A DNA stretch of 64,000 bases, taken from Streptomyces lavendofoliae. GTDB lineage: Bacteria > Actinomycetota > Actinomycetes > Streptomycetales > Streptomycetaceae. The translations under genes were made by a program, and so were the position numbers. Shown here in pieces: positions 24,542 to 33,167 of the stretch. The notes below the pieces were generated by a model. It was not told the origin of the DNA. It made no database searches and saw nothing but the letters and a program-made list of their open reading frames with translations. The stretch covers positions 52,468 to 116,467 of the forward strand of contig NZ_BMTP01000018.1 in the NCBI RefSeq assembly GCF_014649735.1, given 5' to 3'. Position 1 is the first letter of the stretch. Each line of letters begins with the position of its first letter.

Positions 24542-25517
24542 CGGTCACCCGGAACGCCTTGCGGTAGTCGGTGGGGGGCACCCCCACCGACCGCGTGAAG
24601 TGGCGCCGCAGGTTCGCCGCGGTGCCCAGGCCGCTGCTCTCGCCGATCCGCTCGACGGGCAGGTCGGTCGATTCCAGCAGCAGCTGGGCGTGGGCGATGC
24701 GCTGCTTGAGCAGCCACTTCCAAGGCGTCGTCCCGGTGGCCTCCAGCAGGCGGCGGTGGAAGCTGCGCGGGCTCATCCCGGCGCGGCGCGCCAGGTCGTC
24801 GACGGTCAGCGGGTCGGCGAGGTGCTCGACGGCCCACTGGAGCACGGGCCCGAGGCCGTCGCCGTCGGCGGGTGGCACCGGGGTGTCGATGAACTGGGCC
24901 TGGCCGCCCGCGCGATGGGCGTGCGCCACGAGGCGGCGGGCGAGCTGGTTGGCCACCCGGGCGCCCAGGTCGCGGCGGACCAGGTGCAGGCACAGGTCGA
25001 GCGCCGCGGTGGCGCCCGCGCTGGTCAGGACGGTGCCCTCGTCGGTGTAGAGGACGGAGTCGTCGACGATCACCGCCGGGTACCGGGCGGCCAGGCGGGC
25101 GGTGTGCTGCCAGTGCGCGGTGGCGCGGCGGCCGTCGAGGAGCCCGGCCGCGGCGAGTGCGAAGGCGCCGGTGCACAGCGACACCACGCGCGCCCCGGAG
25201 TCCGCGGCCGCGCGCAGCGCCTCGACCAGGTCGGCGGGGACCTCCTCGCCGTCGTCCACGACCCGTTCCGGCACGGACGGCACGATGACGGTGTCCGCGC
25301 CGGCGAGGGCGTCGAGGCCGTGATCGGTGCGCAGCGCGTAGGGGCCGGGCGCGGGGCCGCCGGAGCCGCAGAGGCGCAGGTCGTACCAGGTGGCGGCGAG
25401 GTCGGCGTGCGGGATGCCGAACACCGCGAGGGCTATCGACAGTTCGTACATCTCCCAGGGCGAGATGCCCAGCCGGGGGTCGGGTACGACGGCGATGGCG
25501 ACGGTCCCGGGGCTCAT
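24507..25517 (-). CDS. GlxA-family AraC-type transcriptional regulator
   Basis: The 336-residue protein has an N-terminal DJ-1/PfpI-like domain (about residues 5-180, with the nucleophile-elbow-like VSLCTGAFALA) and a C-terminal AraC double helix-turn-helix (residues 225-325). Members usually activate catabolic or enzyme genes on sensing small molecules. The start at 25517 places MSPGTVAIAVVPD at the N-terminus, as expected. The gene diverges from the imine-reductase-like gene, which is the likely target. Confidence 0.88.
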   Translation of the reverse strand: MSPGTVAIAVVPDPRLGISPWEMYELSIALAVFGIPHADLAATWYDLRLCGSGGPAPGPYALRTDHGLDALAGADTVIVPSVPERVVDDGEEVPADLVEALRAAADSGARVVSLCTGAFALAAAGLLDGRRATAHWQHTARLAARYPAVIVDDSVLYTDEGTVLTSAGATAALDLCLHLVRRDLGARVANQLARRLVAHAHRAGGQAQFIDTPVPPADGDGLGPVLQWAVEHLADPLTVDDLARRAGMSPRSFHRRLLEATGTTPWKWLLKQRIAHAQLLLESTDLPVERIGESSGLGTAANLRRHFTRSVGVPPTDYRKAFRVTVRPSGRPSTGR

Positions 25518-25622
25518 GTGTCCCGAGCGTACGGCGTGCCGCGGGGCGCGCGGCGGGAATTTTGCGGAGACGGGCAGTCCTGCCGCTGTCGGCGGCGCGG
25601 GCCCGCTGCGAGTCTGACGATC

Positions 25623-26513
25623 ATGAATGACGCACCTGGCACACACACCGGAGCAGCACCCGTCACCGTCCTCGGCCTGGGCCGCATGGGCTCGGCGCTC
25701 GCCGCCGCCCTCCTCGCCGCGGGCCACCCCACCACCGTCTGGAACCGCACCCCCGGCAAGGCCGACGCCCTCGCCGCCGCGGGCGCGGTCCGGGCGGACA
25801 CGGTCGCCGACGCCGTCACCGCGAGCGGCCTCGTCGTCGTCTGCGTCCTGGACCACGCGGCCACCAGCGCCCTGCTGGAGCCGGTCGCCGGTTCCCTCGC
25901 GGGCCGCACCCTGGTCAACCTGACGTCCGGATCGCCGGAGCAGGCCCGCGAGATGGCCGCCTGGGCGTCCGGTCACGGCATCGGATACCTGGACGGCGGC
26001 ATCATGACGACGCCGGAGGGCGTGGGGCTGCGCACGAGCATGATCCTCTACAGCGGGTCGCCCGAGGCGTTCGCCGCGCACCGGGCGACCCTCGCCGCGC
26101 TGGGCGACCCGATCGACCTGGGCCCGGACGCCGGGCTGGCCTCGCTGTACGACGCGGGGCTGCTGGGGCTGATGTGGTCGGTGTTCGGCGGCTGGCTGCA
26201 CGCCACGGCCCTGGTCGGGGCGGACGGGGTGGCGGCGGGCGCGTTCACCCCGGTCGCCCTCCGCTGGCTGACGACCGTGGGTGGCTTCCTGGACCGGTAC
26301 GCCGGTCAGATCGACGCCGGTCACTACCCGGGCGACGACGCCACCATCGACGTCCAGCTCGCCGCCGTCGAGCACCTGCTGCACGCGGGCCGGGAGCGGG
26401 GCGTCGACGGGCGGCTGCCCGAACTCCACCGGGAGCTGATGGCCAAGGCGGTCGCGGCGGGCCACGGTGGCGACAGCTACGCCCGCCTGGTGGACGCGTT
26501 CCGCAGGCCCTGA
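25623..26513 (+). CDS. NADPH-dependent imine-reductase-like oxidoreductase
   Basis: The 296-residue protein has an N-terminal Rossmann fold (VLGLGRMGSALAAALL, WNRTPGKA, where Arg and Thr suit NADPH). A helical dimerisation domain contains LYDAGLLGLMWSVFGGWLHA. That helix with its Asp is the hallmark of the imine reductase branch of the beta-hydroxyacid dehydrogenase superfamily. It likely reduces a cyclic imine, but the substrate is unknown. A GAGTCT box at 25610-25615 lies 7 nt before the ATG, so it may be leaderless. The GlxA-type regulator diverges from it. Confidence 0.82.
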   Translation: MNDAPGTHTGAAPVTVLGLGRMGSALAAALLAAGHPTTVWNRTPGKADALAAAGAVRADTVADAVTASGLVVVCVLDHAATSALLEPVAGSLAGRTLVNLTSGSPEQAREMAAWASGHGIGYLDGGIMTTPEGVGLRTSMILYSGSPEAFAAHRATLAALGDPIDLGPDAGLASLYDAGLLGLMWSVFGGWLHATALVGADGVAAGAFTPVALRWLTTVGGFLDRYAGQIDAGHYPGDDATIDVQLAAVEHLLHAGRERGVDGRLPELHRELMAKAVAAGHGGDSYARLVDAFRRP

Positions 26514-26536
26514 TCACGGTACGGCACGATGAGCGC

Positions 26537-27823
26537 ATGATCAGTGAGCCGCGTGGGCCGATACGCACCGGCGGGGCCGTTCCGCTGACCGCCGTGACCG
26601 CGGGGACGGTCGCCATGGTGGTCTCGTACGCGGGGCCGCTCGCGCTCGTCCTGGCCGCCGCGTCGGCGGCGGGGCTGTCGGCGGCCCAGACCTCGTCATG
26701 GGTGTGGGCGGTCTCCGTCGGGGCGGGGGTCACCTGCGTGGGGCTCAGCTGGTGGAGTCGCGCACCGGTCATCACCGCGTTCTCCACGCCCGGCGCGGCG
26801 ATCCTGGTCACCGCGCTGCCGCAGCACGGCTACGCCGAGGCCGTCGGCGCGTTCCTGGCGGCGGGTGTGGCCGCCACCGCGCTCACGGCGACGGGGGTCT
26901 TCGCGCGCGTGATGGCCCGCGTCCCGCCCGGTGTGGTGGCGGCGATGCTCGCCGGGACGCTGTTCTCCTTCGGCACGGCCGTCTTCACCTCCATGCGTAC
27001 GGCCCCGCTGCAGGCCGGCGGGATGCTGCTGGCGTACCTGGTGGCGCGGCGCCTGGTACCGACGTACGCCGTGGTGTGCGCGCTGGCGGCCGGGCTGGCG
27101 GTGGCGGGGGCGACGGGCGGGCTCCGGTTCGATCTGCCCGGACTGGGGCTCGCCGTCCCGCATGTCACGGTGCCTCAGTTCTCGGTCGGGGCGCTCGTGG
27201 GGATCGGCGTGCCGCTGCTGGTGGCGACCCTGGCGGGGCAGTACGCCCCGGGCGTCGCCGTCCTGGAGGCGGCGGGCTACCGGCCGGACAGCAGGGTGGT
27301 GTGCGGGACGACGGGCCTGGTGTCGGTGCTGCTGGCACCGTTCGGGTCGCACGCGGTGAACCCGGCGGCCATCACGGCGGCGATCTGCACCGGGCCGGAC
27401 GCGCACCGGGATCCGGCGAAGCGGTGGATCGCCGGGGTGGCGTGCGGGGTCGGCTACCTGGTGGTCGGCTGCTTCGGCTCCACCCTGGTCGCGCTGTTCA
27501 CGGGGTTGCCGGACGCGCTGGTCGCCACGCTCGCGGGGGTGGCGCTGCTGGGCTCGATCGCGGGCAGCCTGGCCCGTACGGTCGCCGACGAGCGCCACCG
27601 GGAGGCGGCCGTCATCACGTTCCTGGCCACCGCGTCGGGCGTCACGATCGCGGGCATCGGCTCGCCGTTCTGGGGCCTGATCGCCGGCGTCGGCGCGCAC
27701 GTCCTGCTGGGCGCGGGCACGCCGAAGGACCGTCGCTCCCTCCCCGAGCGGGGGAGCGACGGTCCTTCACACCGTGCGGCTACGGCTCAGAGCACGCGGA
27801 CCGCGCCGGACGGCATGTCGTAG
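26537..27823 (+). CDS. BenE-family benzoate:H+ symporter
   Basis: The 428-residue membrane protein has about 12 hydrophobic helices. It also has BenE family segments such as SWWSRAPVITAFSTPGAAIL and the GSHAVNPAAITAAICTG loop. Proton-driven uptake of benzoate or a related aromatic acid is the family role. It starts 23 bp after the imine-reductase-like gene. The last 30 or so codons run through a perfect hairpin (27725-27767) and overlap the NlpC gene by 37 bp, so the tail is likely not conserved. Confidence 0.82.
   Translation: MISEPRGPIRTGGAVPLTAVTAGTVAMVVSYAGPLALVLAAASAAGLSAAQTSSWVWAVSVGAGVTCVGLSWWSRAPVITAFSTPGAAILVTALPQHGYAEAVGAFLAAGVAATALTATGVFARVMARVPPGVVAAMLAGTLFSFGTAVFTSMRTAPLQAGGMLLAYLVARRLVPTYAVVCALAAGLAVAGATGGLRFDLPGLGLAVPHVTVPQFSVGALVGIGVPLLVATLAGQYAPGVAVLEAAGYRPDSRVVCGTTGLVSVLLAPFGSHAVNPAAITAAICTGPDAHRDPAKRWIAGVACGVGYLVVGCFGSTLVALFTGLPDALVATLAGVALLGSIAGSLARTVADERHREAAVITFLATASGVTIAGIGSPFWGLIAGVGAHVLLGAGTPKDRRSLPERGSDGPSHRAATAQSTRTAPDGMS
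27725..27767. terminator. Bidirectional terminator inside the 3' end of the BenE frame
   Basis: AAGGACCGTCGCTCCC (27725-27740) pairs over 16 bp with its exact complement at 27752-27767. It sits 19 bp past the NlpC stop on the minus strand and inside the BenE reading frame on the plus strand. Confidence 0.8.
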
Positions 27824-28635
27824 TCGAGCGACCGCTCGACGACACCGGTGCCGGGGTTCTGCGCGCCGACGAACATGCCACCGCCCACGTAGATCGCCAC
27901 GTGGTACGAGTTGCTCCGGCTGCCCCAGTAGAGGATGTCGCCCGGCTGGAGGTTGTCCAGCGAGACGGAGGTGCCGCGGCTGGACTGGTCGCCCGAGACG
28001 CGCGGGAGCTCGATGCCGGCCTGGCGGTAGGCGGCCTGGACGAGCCCGGAGCAGTCCCAGGAGTTGGGGCCGGTGCTGCCCATGACGTACGCGTCGCCGA
28101 CCTGGGCGCGGGCGAAGGCCACGATCGCCGCGGCGGAGCCGGTCGCCTGGCCGGAGTCGTAGGAGGAGGAGCCGCCGCCGTCCTCGTCGGAGGAGGAACC
28201 GGCGGACGCGGACAGCGTGGTGCGCTCGGCGGAGCGGGAGGCGCGCTCGGCGGCCTCGGCCTGCGCCTTGGCCTCGGCCTTGCGCTCGGCCTCCTCGGCC
28301 TCGGCCTTGCGCTCGGCCTCGGCCTTGGCCTTCTTGGCGTCCTTCGCGGCCTTGGCGGCCGCGGCGTCCTCCTGGGCCTGGAGCTCCTGGTCGAGCGCGA
28401 TCTGCTGGGTCGCCTCGGCGGAGGCGGCCACGGCGCTCGACAGGTCCGCGGACAGGTCCGCGTTGAGGGTGGGCATTTCGATGGTCTCGGTCACCGGCTC
28501 GGCGTTCGCCGGCCCGGCAGCACCGGCCACCGCGATGGTGCCGAGGACGCCACCGGCAACTCCGGCCCGCAGCGCGAGCTTCGAAGCGCTGCGGCGGGGC
28601 TTCCGGTGGCTGGGTATGTGAGCGGTGTGGGACAT
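27787..28635 (-). CDS. Secreted NlpC/P60 peptidoglycan hydrolase
   Basis: The 282-residue protein has a signal peptide (about residues 16-45, cleavage after ANA). A long Ala/Lys/Glu coiled coil (about 65-130) and a Ser/Gly linker follow. The NlpC/P60 domain has catalytic Cys in WDCSGLVQ and His in YHVAIYVGGG. It should cleave peptide stems of peptidoglycan outside the cell, acting in growth or spore germination. No ribosome binding site is seen before the start at 28635. It diverges from the nuo operon across a 692-bp gap. Confidence 0.92.
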   Translation of the reverse strand: MSHTAHIPSHRKPRRSASKLALRAGVAGGVLGTIAVAGAAGPANAEPVTETIEMPTLNADLSADLSSAVAASAEATQQIALDQELQAQEDAAAAKAAKDAKKAKAEAERKAEAEEAERKAEAKAQAEAAERASRSAERTTLSASAGSSSDEDGGGSSSYDSGQATGSAAAIVAFARAQVGDAYVMGSTGPNSWDCSGLVQAAYRQAGIELPRVSGDQSSRGTSVSLDNLQPGDILYWGSRSNSYHVAIYVGGGMFVGAQNPGTGVVERSLDYDMPSGAVRVL

Positions 28636-28983
28636 GAGTACAACCGCTATCAGGGCTGCACGGTTCCCATCAAGAAACGTGTGTTGCGCCACAGTTGCGG
28701 GCGGATTCGGTGAATCCGGTTCCGTCGGGCCCTTATTGACGCCGTAACGGACAAACCGGGCTGGGGCGATCAGGCCCGTGATCATGGGTTTTCCGCGAAA
28801 CGTCCGAATTGCCGTGCGCTTACCACTCCTTCACTCCGGTGGCCAAGCCCGCTTTCGTCGGGCCCCGCCGCGAGTGACACAGGTCACGGCGAGGTCGCCA
28901 CCGGGGATGCCCGGAAGATCGTGAAAGCGCGCACGTGTCCACTTCGGTACCCGCGGGCCCCTCGCGGGAGTGAACCGAGGCTC

Positions 28984-29040
28984 TTTATCACCCCGGCGGG
29001 TCCATGGCCAATTTGCCTGTACTGGCCATCCCTTGATAAA
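28984..29040. repeat. Two nested perfect inverted repeats upstream of nuoA
   Basis: TTTATCA (28984-28990) pairs with TGATAAA (29034-29040). Inside, ATGGCCA (29004-29010) pairs with TGGCCAT (29023-29029). The stretch is less GC-rich than its surroundings. TTGCCT with GATAAA on the plus strand, and TTGGCC with GATAAA on the minus strand, could be weak divergent promoter elements. Confidence 0.55.
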
Positions 29041-29210
29041 GCGAGGCCGCTCTGACCTGCCCCGACCGCTGGAAATGTCACGTCTTGTGAGTGTCTGAAC
29101 ACGGGCGGTGCGAAGATCACCTCTGTCGGTGATTCATGATCCTTCGTCGGGTGGTGGAGATCACAAGAGCGTTGCTGTACCCCGTGTCGCAGATCACAGA
29201 TCGACGGGCA

Positions 29211-29249
29211 TAGGATGCGAAGCAGTCGGGCTTGTGAACTGCCTCACAT
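29211..29249 (+). promoter_or_regulatory. nuo operon -10 box and Rex-like operator
   Basis: TAGGAT (29211-29216) is a good -10. Just downstream, TTGTGAA CTGC CTCACAT (29232-29249) matches the Rex consensus TTGTGAA-N4-TTCACAA at 12 of 14 fixed positions. Rex is known to repress respiratory genes, including nuo, in Streptomyces when NADH is high. Binding just after the start site would block the operon. Confidence 0.65.
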
Positions 29250-29327
29250 GTGCACGATCTTCGCGAGGCGGCGAGACGGTGCCCGGTGCGGTCCATCGGT
29301 CAAGGACGACTGGAAGGAGCGAGGAGC

Positions 29328-29687
29328 GTGAATGCCTACGCGCCCATCCTCGTGCTCGGCGCCCTCGGGGCAGGGTTTGCGATCTTTTCCGTGGTCATGG
29401 CCACGCTTATCGGCCCAAAGAGGTACAACCGGGCGAAGCTTCAGGCATACGAGTGCGGTATCGAGCCGACGCCCACTCCGGCCGGAGGGGGCCGCTTCCC
29501 CATCAAGTACTACCTGACGGCGATGCTCTTCATCGTCTTCGACATCGAGATCGTCTTCCTCTACCCCTGGGCGGTCAGCTTCGACGCCCTGGGGCTTTTC
29601 GGGCTCGTGGAGATGCTGCTCTTCGTGCTCACCGTCTTCGTCGCCTACGCGTACGTGTGGCGGCGCGGCGGCCTGGAATGGGACTGA
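29328..29687 (+). CDS. nuoA: NADH-quinone oxidoreductase subunit A
   Basis: The 119-residue subunit has three membrane helices and the conserved loop AYECGIEPTPTP, whose Cys lies near the quinone tunnel entry. GTG 29328 has AAGGAG 8 nt upstream. It is the first gene of nuoA-N and belongs to the membrane arm next to NuoH, NuoJ and NuoK. Confidence 0.96.
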   Translation: MNAYAPILVLGALGAGFAIFSVVMATLIGPKRYNRAKLQAYECGIEPTPTPAGGGRFPIKYYLTAMLFIVFDIEIVFLYPWAVSFDALGLFGLVEMLLFVLTVFVAYAYVWRRGGLEWD

Positions 29688-29705
29688 GGGGCTGAGGGGC
29701 ACCAA

Positions 29706-30260
29706 ATGGGACTCGAAGAGAAACTGCCGAGCGGTTTTCTGCTGACGACCGTCGAACAGGCCGCGGGCTGGGTGCGCAAGGCGTCCGTCTTCCCCGCGAC
29801 CTTCGGCCTCGCCTGCTGCGCCATCGAGATGATGACGACCGGCGCCGGGCGGTACGACCTGGCGCGCTTCGGCATGGAGGTCTTCCGCGGCTCACCGCGC
29901 CAGGCCGACCTGATGATCGTCGCCGGCCGGGTGAGCCAGAAGATGGCCCCCGTCCTGCGCCAGGTCTACGACCAGATGCCGAACCCCAAGTGGGTCATCT
30001 CCATGGGCGTGTGCGCCTCGTCGGGCGGCATGTTCAACAATTACGCGATTGTTCAGGGCGTCGACCACATCGTCCCCGTCGACATCTATTTGCCGGGCTG
30101 CCCGCCGCGTCCCGAGATGCTGATGGACGCGATCCTCAAGCTCCACCAGAAGATCCAGGGCTCCAAGCTCGGCGTCAACGCCCGGGAAGCGGCCCGCGAG
30201 GCGGAGGAGGCCGCGCTCAAGGCGCTGCCCACGATCGAGATGAAGGGGCTGCTGCGATGA
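29706..30260 (+). CDS. nuoB: NADH-quinone oxidoreductase subunit B
   Basis: The 184-residue subunit carries the terminal [4Fe-4S] cluster N2, which passes electrons to menaquinone. Ligands are visible as the tandem Cys pair (ACCAIEMM), a third Cys in MGVCASSGG and a fourth in PGCPPRPE. It sits in the connecting module with NuoC, NuoD and NuoI. The stop overlaps the nuoC start by 4 bp. Confidence 0.97.
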   Translation: MGLEEKLPSGFLLTTVEQAAGWVRKASVFPATFGLACCAIEMMTTGAGRYDLARFGMEVFRGSPRQADLMIVAGRVSQKMAPVLRQVYDQMPNPKWVISMGVCASSGGMFNNYAIVQGVDHIVPVDIYLPGCPPRPEMLMDAILKLHQKIQGSKLGVNAREAAREAEEAALKALPTIEMKGLLR

Positions 30261-30985
30261 GCGACCGGCCCGACCCCGACAAGGACCTCGGCGCGCAGAA
30301 CCTGCCCGGGCAGCGCGGCTCGCACGGGGAGGAGGTCCGCGTCCAGCGCGGCATGTTCGGCGCGAACAACGGCGGCGACACCTCCGGCTACGGCGGCCTC
30401 GTCCGCTCCGTACGCCTGCCCGGCCCGGCCACCCGCCCCTACGGCGGCTGGTTCGACGAGGTCGCCGACGAGCTGGAGGGCGCCCTGGAGGAGCAGGGAC
30501 TCCTCCCGGAGAACGCCATCGAGAAGACGGTCGTCGACCGCGGCGAGCTCACCTTCCACATCGCCCGCGAACACCTCGTCCACGTCGCCCGCACCCTGCG
30601 CGACGACCCGGCCCTGCGCTTCGAGCTCTGTACGGGAGTGAGCGGCGTGCACTACCCCGGGGACAAGGGACGCGAGCTGCACGCGGTGTACCACCTGCGC
30701 TCGCTCACCCACGGACGGCTGGTCCGCCTGGAGGTCTCCGCCCCGGACGCCGACCCGCACGTCCCCTCGCTCGTCGAGGTGTACCCCACCAACGACTGGC
30801 ACGAGCGCGAGACGTACGACTTCTTCGGCCTGGTCTTCGACGGCCACCCCGCCCTCACCCGGATCATGATGCCGGACGACTGGCAGGGCTTCCCGCAGCG
30901 CAAGGACTACCCCCTCGGCGGCATCCCCGTCGAGTACAAGGGCGCCCAGATCCCGGCTCCGGACCAGCGGAGGTCGTACTCGTGA
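30257..30985 (+). CDS. nuoC: NADH-quinone oxidoreductase subunit C
   Basis: The 242-residue peripheral-arm subunit has the 30-kDa subunit signature ERETYDFFGLVFDGHP near residues 180-195. It also has an actinomycete-type N-terminal extension rich in Gly and charged residues. It supports the quinone site with NuoD. ATG 30257 and the GTG of nuoD are both coupled by 4-bp overlaps. Confidence 0.95.
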   Translation: MSDRPDPDKDLGAQNLPGQRGSHGEEVRVQRGMFGANNGGDTSGYGGLVRSVRLPGPATRPYGGWFDEVADELEGALEEQGLLPENAIEKTVVDRGELTFHIAREHLVHVARTLRDDPALRFELCTGVSGVHYPGDKGRELHAVYHLRSLTHGRLVRLEVSAPDADPHVPSLVEVYPTNDWHERETYDFFGLVFDGHPALTRIMMPDDWQGFPQRKDYPLGGIPVEYKGAQIPAPDQRRSYS

Positions 30986-32304
30986 CCACTCCACCTGCCA
31001 GCGCCCGCGAGACCACCGAGGGCACCGTCTACACGGTCACCGGCGGCGACTGGGACGAGGTCGTCCAGACCGTGGCCAAGGCCGACGACGAGCGGATCGT
31101 CGTCAACATGGGCCCGCAGCACCCGTCCACGCACGGCGTGCTCCGGCTCATCCTGGAGATCGACGGCGAGACCGTCACCGAGGCCCGCTGCGGCATCGGC
31201 TACCTCCACACCGGCATCGAGAAGAACCTCGAGTACCGCACCTGGACGCAGGGCACCACCTTCGTCACGCGCATGGACTACCTGACGCCGTTCTTCAACG
31301 AGGCGGCGTACTGCCTGGGCGTGGAGAAGCTCCTCGGCATCGAGGACCAGATCCCCGACCGGGCGACGGTCGTCCGCGTCCTGCTGATGGAGCTCAACCG
31401 GCTCTCCTCCCACCTGGTGTGCATCGCCACCGGCGGCATGGAGCTGGGCGCCACCACGATCATGATCTACGGCTTCCGGGACCGCGAGATGATCCTGGAC
31501 CTGTACGAGCTGATCACCGGGCTCCGGATGAACCACGCGTTCATCCGCCCCGGCGGCCTCGCCCAGGACCTGCCGCCCGGCGCCGTCGACCAGCTTCGCG
31601 AGTTCGTGAAGACGATGAAGAAGAACATGCCGGAGTACGACAAGCTCGCCACCGGCAACCCCATCTTCAAGGCCCGCATGCAGGACATCGGCTACCTGGA
31701 CCTGGCCGGCTGCATGGCCCTCGGCGCCACCGGCCCGATCCTGCGCTCGGCGGGCCTCCCGCACGACCTGCGCAAGACCGACCCGTACTGCGGCTACGAG
31801 ACGTACGACTTCGACGTCCCGACCGCCGACAGCTGCGACGCCTACGGGCGCTTCCTGATCCGGCTGGAGGAGATGCGCCAGTCGCTGCGGATCGTCGAGC
31901 AGTGCCTGGAGCGGCTGGAGCCGGGTCCGGTGATGGTCGCCGACAAGAAGATCGCCTGGCCCGCCCAGCTGGCCCTCGGCCCGGACGGACTCGGCAACTC
32001 CCTGGACCACATCAAGAAGATCATGGGCACCTCCATGGAGGCCCTGATCCACCACTTCAAGCTGGTCACCGAGGGCTTCCGCGTACCGCCCGGCCAGAGC
32101 TACACGGCGGTCGAATCGCCCAAGGGCGAGCTGGGCGTCCACGTGGTCAGCGACGGCGGCACCCGCCCCTACCGGGTCCACTTCCGCGACCCGTCGTTCA
32201 CCAACCTTCAGGCCATGGCGGCGATGTGCGAGGGCGGCCAGGTCGCCGACGTCATCGTCGCCGTCGCGTCCATCGACCCCGTGATGGGAGGCGTCGACCG
32301 GTAA
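30982..32304 (+). CDS. nuoD: NADH-quinone oxidoreductase subunit D
   Basis: The 440-residue 49-kDa subunit forms the quinone-binding cavity. The conserved segment NMGPQHPSTHGVLRL (about residues 43-57) contains the His that contacts quinone. The GIGYLHTGIEKNLEYRTW segment is also intact. It ends with the family motif SIDPVMGGVDR. In this organism the partner is menaquinone, made by the mqn and men genes in the same window. Confidence 0.97.
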   Translation: MTTPPASARETTEGTVYTVTGGDWDEVVQTVAKADDERIVVNMGPQHPSTHGVLRLILEIDGETVTEARCGIGYLHTGIEKNLEYRTWTQGTTFVTRMDYLTPFFNEAAYCLGVEKLLGIEDQIPDRATVVRVLLMELNRLSSHLVCIATGGMELGATTIMIYGFRDREMILDLYELITGLRMNHAFIRPGGLAQDLPPGAVDQLREFVKTMKKNMPEYDKLATGNPIFKARMQDIGYLDLAGCMALGATGPILRSAGLPHDLRKTDPYCGYETYDFDVPTADSCDAYGRFLIRLEEMRQSLRIVEQCLERLEPGPVMVADKKIAWPAQLALGPDGLGNSLDHIKKIMGTSMEALIHHFKLVTEGFRVPPGQSYTAVESPKGELGVHVVSDGGTRPYRVHFRDPSFTNLQAMAAMCEGGQVADVIVAVASIDPVMGGVDR

Positions 32305-33167
32305 TGACAGACGTCAGCTTGGGGATGCCGCAGCTCCCCGCCCCCGATTACCCGGCCGATGTACGCGCCCGGCTCGAAGCGGACGCCAGGGAGGTCGTCG
32401 CCCGCTACCCCGACAGCCGCTCCGCCCTGCTGCCGCTGCTGCACCTGGTGCAGTCCGAGGAGGGATACGTCTCCCGCACGGGCATGCGGTTCTGCGCCGA
32501 GGTGCTCGGCCTCACCACGGCCGAGGTCACCGCCGTCGCCACCTTCTACACGATGTACCGGCGCAAGCCGTCCGGCGACTACCAGGTCGGGGTGTGCACC
32601 AACACCCTGTGCGCGGTCATGGGCGGCGACGCGATCTTCGAGGAGCTCCAGCAGCACCTCGGCGTCGGCAACAACGGGACCACCCCGGACGGCAAGGTCA
32701 CCCTCGAACACATCGAGTGCAACGCCGCCTGCGACTTCGCCCCCGTGGTGATGGTCAACTGGGAGTTCTTCGACAACCAGACGCCGGACTCCGCCAAACG
32801 GCTCGTCGACGACCTGCGTGCCGGCCGCCCCGTCGAACCGACCCGCGGCGCGCCCCTGTGCACGTACAAGGAGACCGCCCGCATCCTGGCCGGCTTCCCC
32901 GACGAGCGCCCCGGCGCGGTCGAGGCGACCGGCGGCGCCGGCCCCGCCTCGCTGGTGGGCCTGAAGCTCGCCAAGGGCGAGACCGCGCCCGGCGCCCGCG
33001 TGGTCCACCCGCGCGGCGAGGCCCCGAGGGACCGGCCCACGCCCGGCTCGGGCCACCTGAGCTCGCACGACGCGCCGCAGCCGACCTCGGCCTCCGACCC
33101 CCGGCACCCGTCCGGGCCGGTCGGCCCGGCCGGCCAGGACGGCCCGGTCACCGAGGAGGGGGAGTGA
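32304..33167 (+). CDS. nuoE: NADH-quinone oxidoreductase subunit E
   Basis: The 287-residue NADH-module subunit binds the [2Fe-2S] cluster N1a through CTNTLC (about residues 97-102) and CNAAC (about 139-143). Usual length is near 165-240. Here a Pro/Gly/Ser-rich tail of about 80 residues follows the domain and is probably disordered. It overlaps nuoD by 1 bp. Confidence 0.95.
   Translation: MTDVSLGMPQLPAPDYPADVRARLEADAREVVARYPDSRSALLPLLHLVQSEEGYVSRTGMRFCAEVLGLTTAEVTAVATFYTMYRRKPSGDYQVGVCTNTLCAVMGGDAIFEELQQHLGVGNNGTTPDGKVTLEHIECNAACDFAPVVMVNWEFFDNQTPDSAKRLVDDLRAGRPVEPTRGAPLCTYKETARILAGFPDERPGAVEATGGAGPASLVGLKLAKGETAPGARVVHPRGEAPRDRPTPGSGHLSSHDAPQPTSASDPRHPSGPVGPAGQDGPVTEEGE

Larger units (their letters stand above)
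28636..29327. other. 692-bp non-coding divergent region between nlpC and nuoA
   Basis: No gene is supported here. It holds a short hairpin, GGATTC/GAATCC (28703-28717), and a nested pair of inverted repeats (28984-29040). It also holds the nuo -10 box and a Rex-like operator. The minus-strand leader toward nlpC was read for the c-di-AMP riboswitch core (GACAGCTAACC-like), which occurs before other Streptomyces wall hydrolases; it was not found. Confidence 0.7.

Noticed and set aside
28636..28980. Possible c-di-AMP (ydaO-type) riboswitch in the nlpC leader
   Set aside because: Wall hydrolases of Streptomyces often have one, but the conserved core strings were not found on the minus strand.
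29085..29102. Second Rex site TTGTGAG-N4-TGAACAC before nuoA
   Set aside because: Only the first half-site fits; the second half has about 3 of 7 matches.
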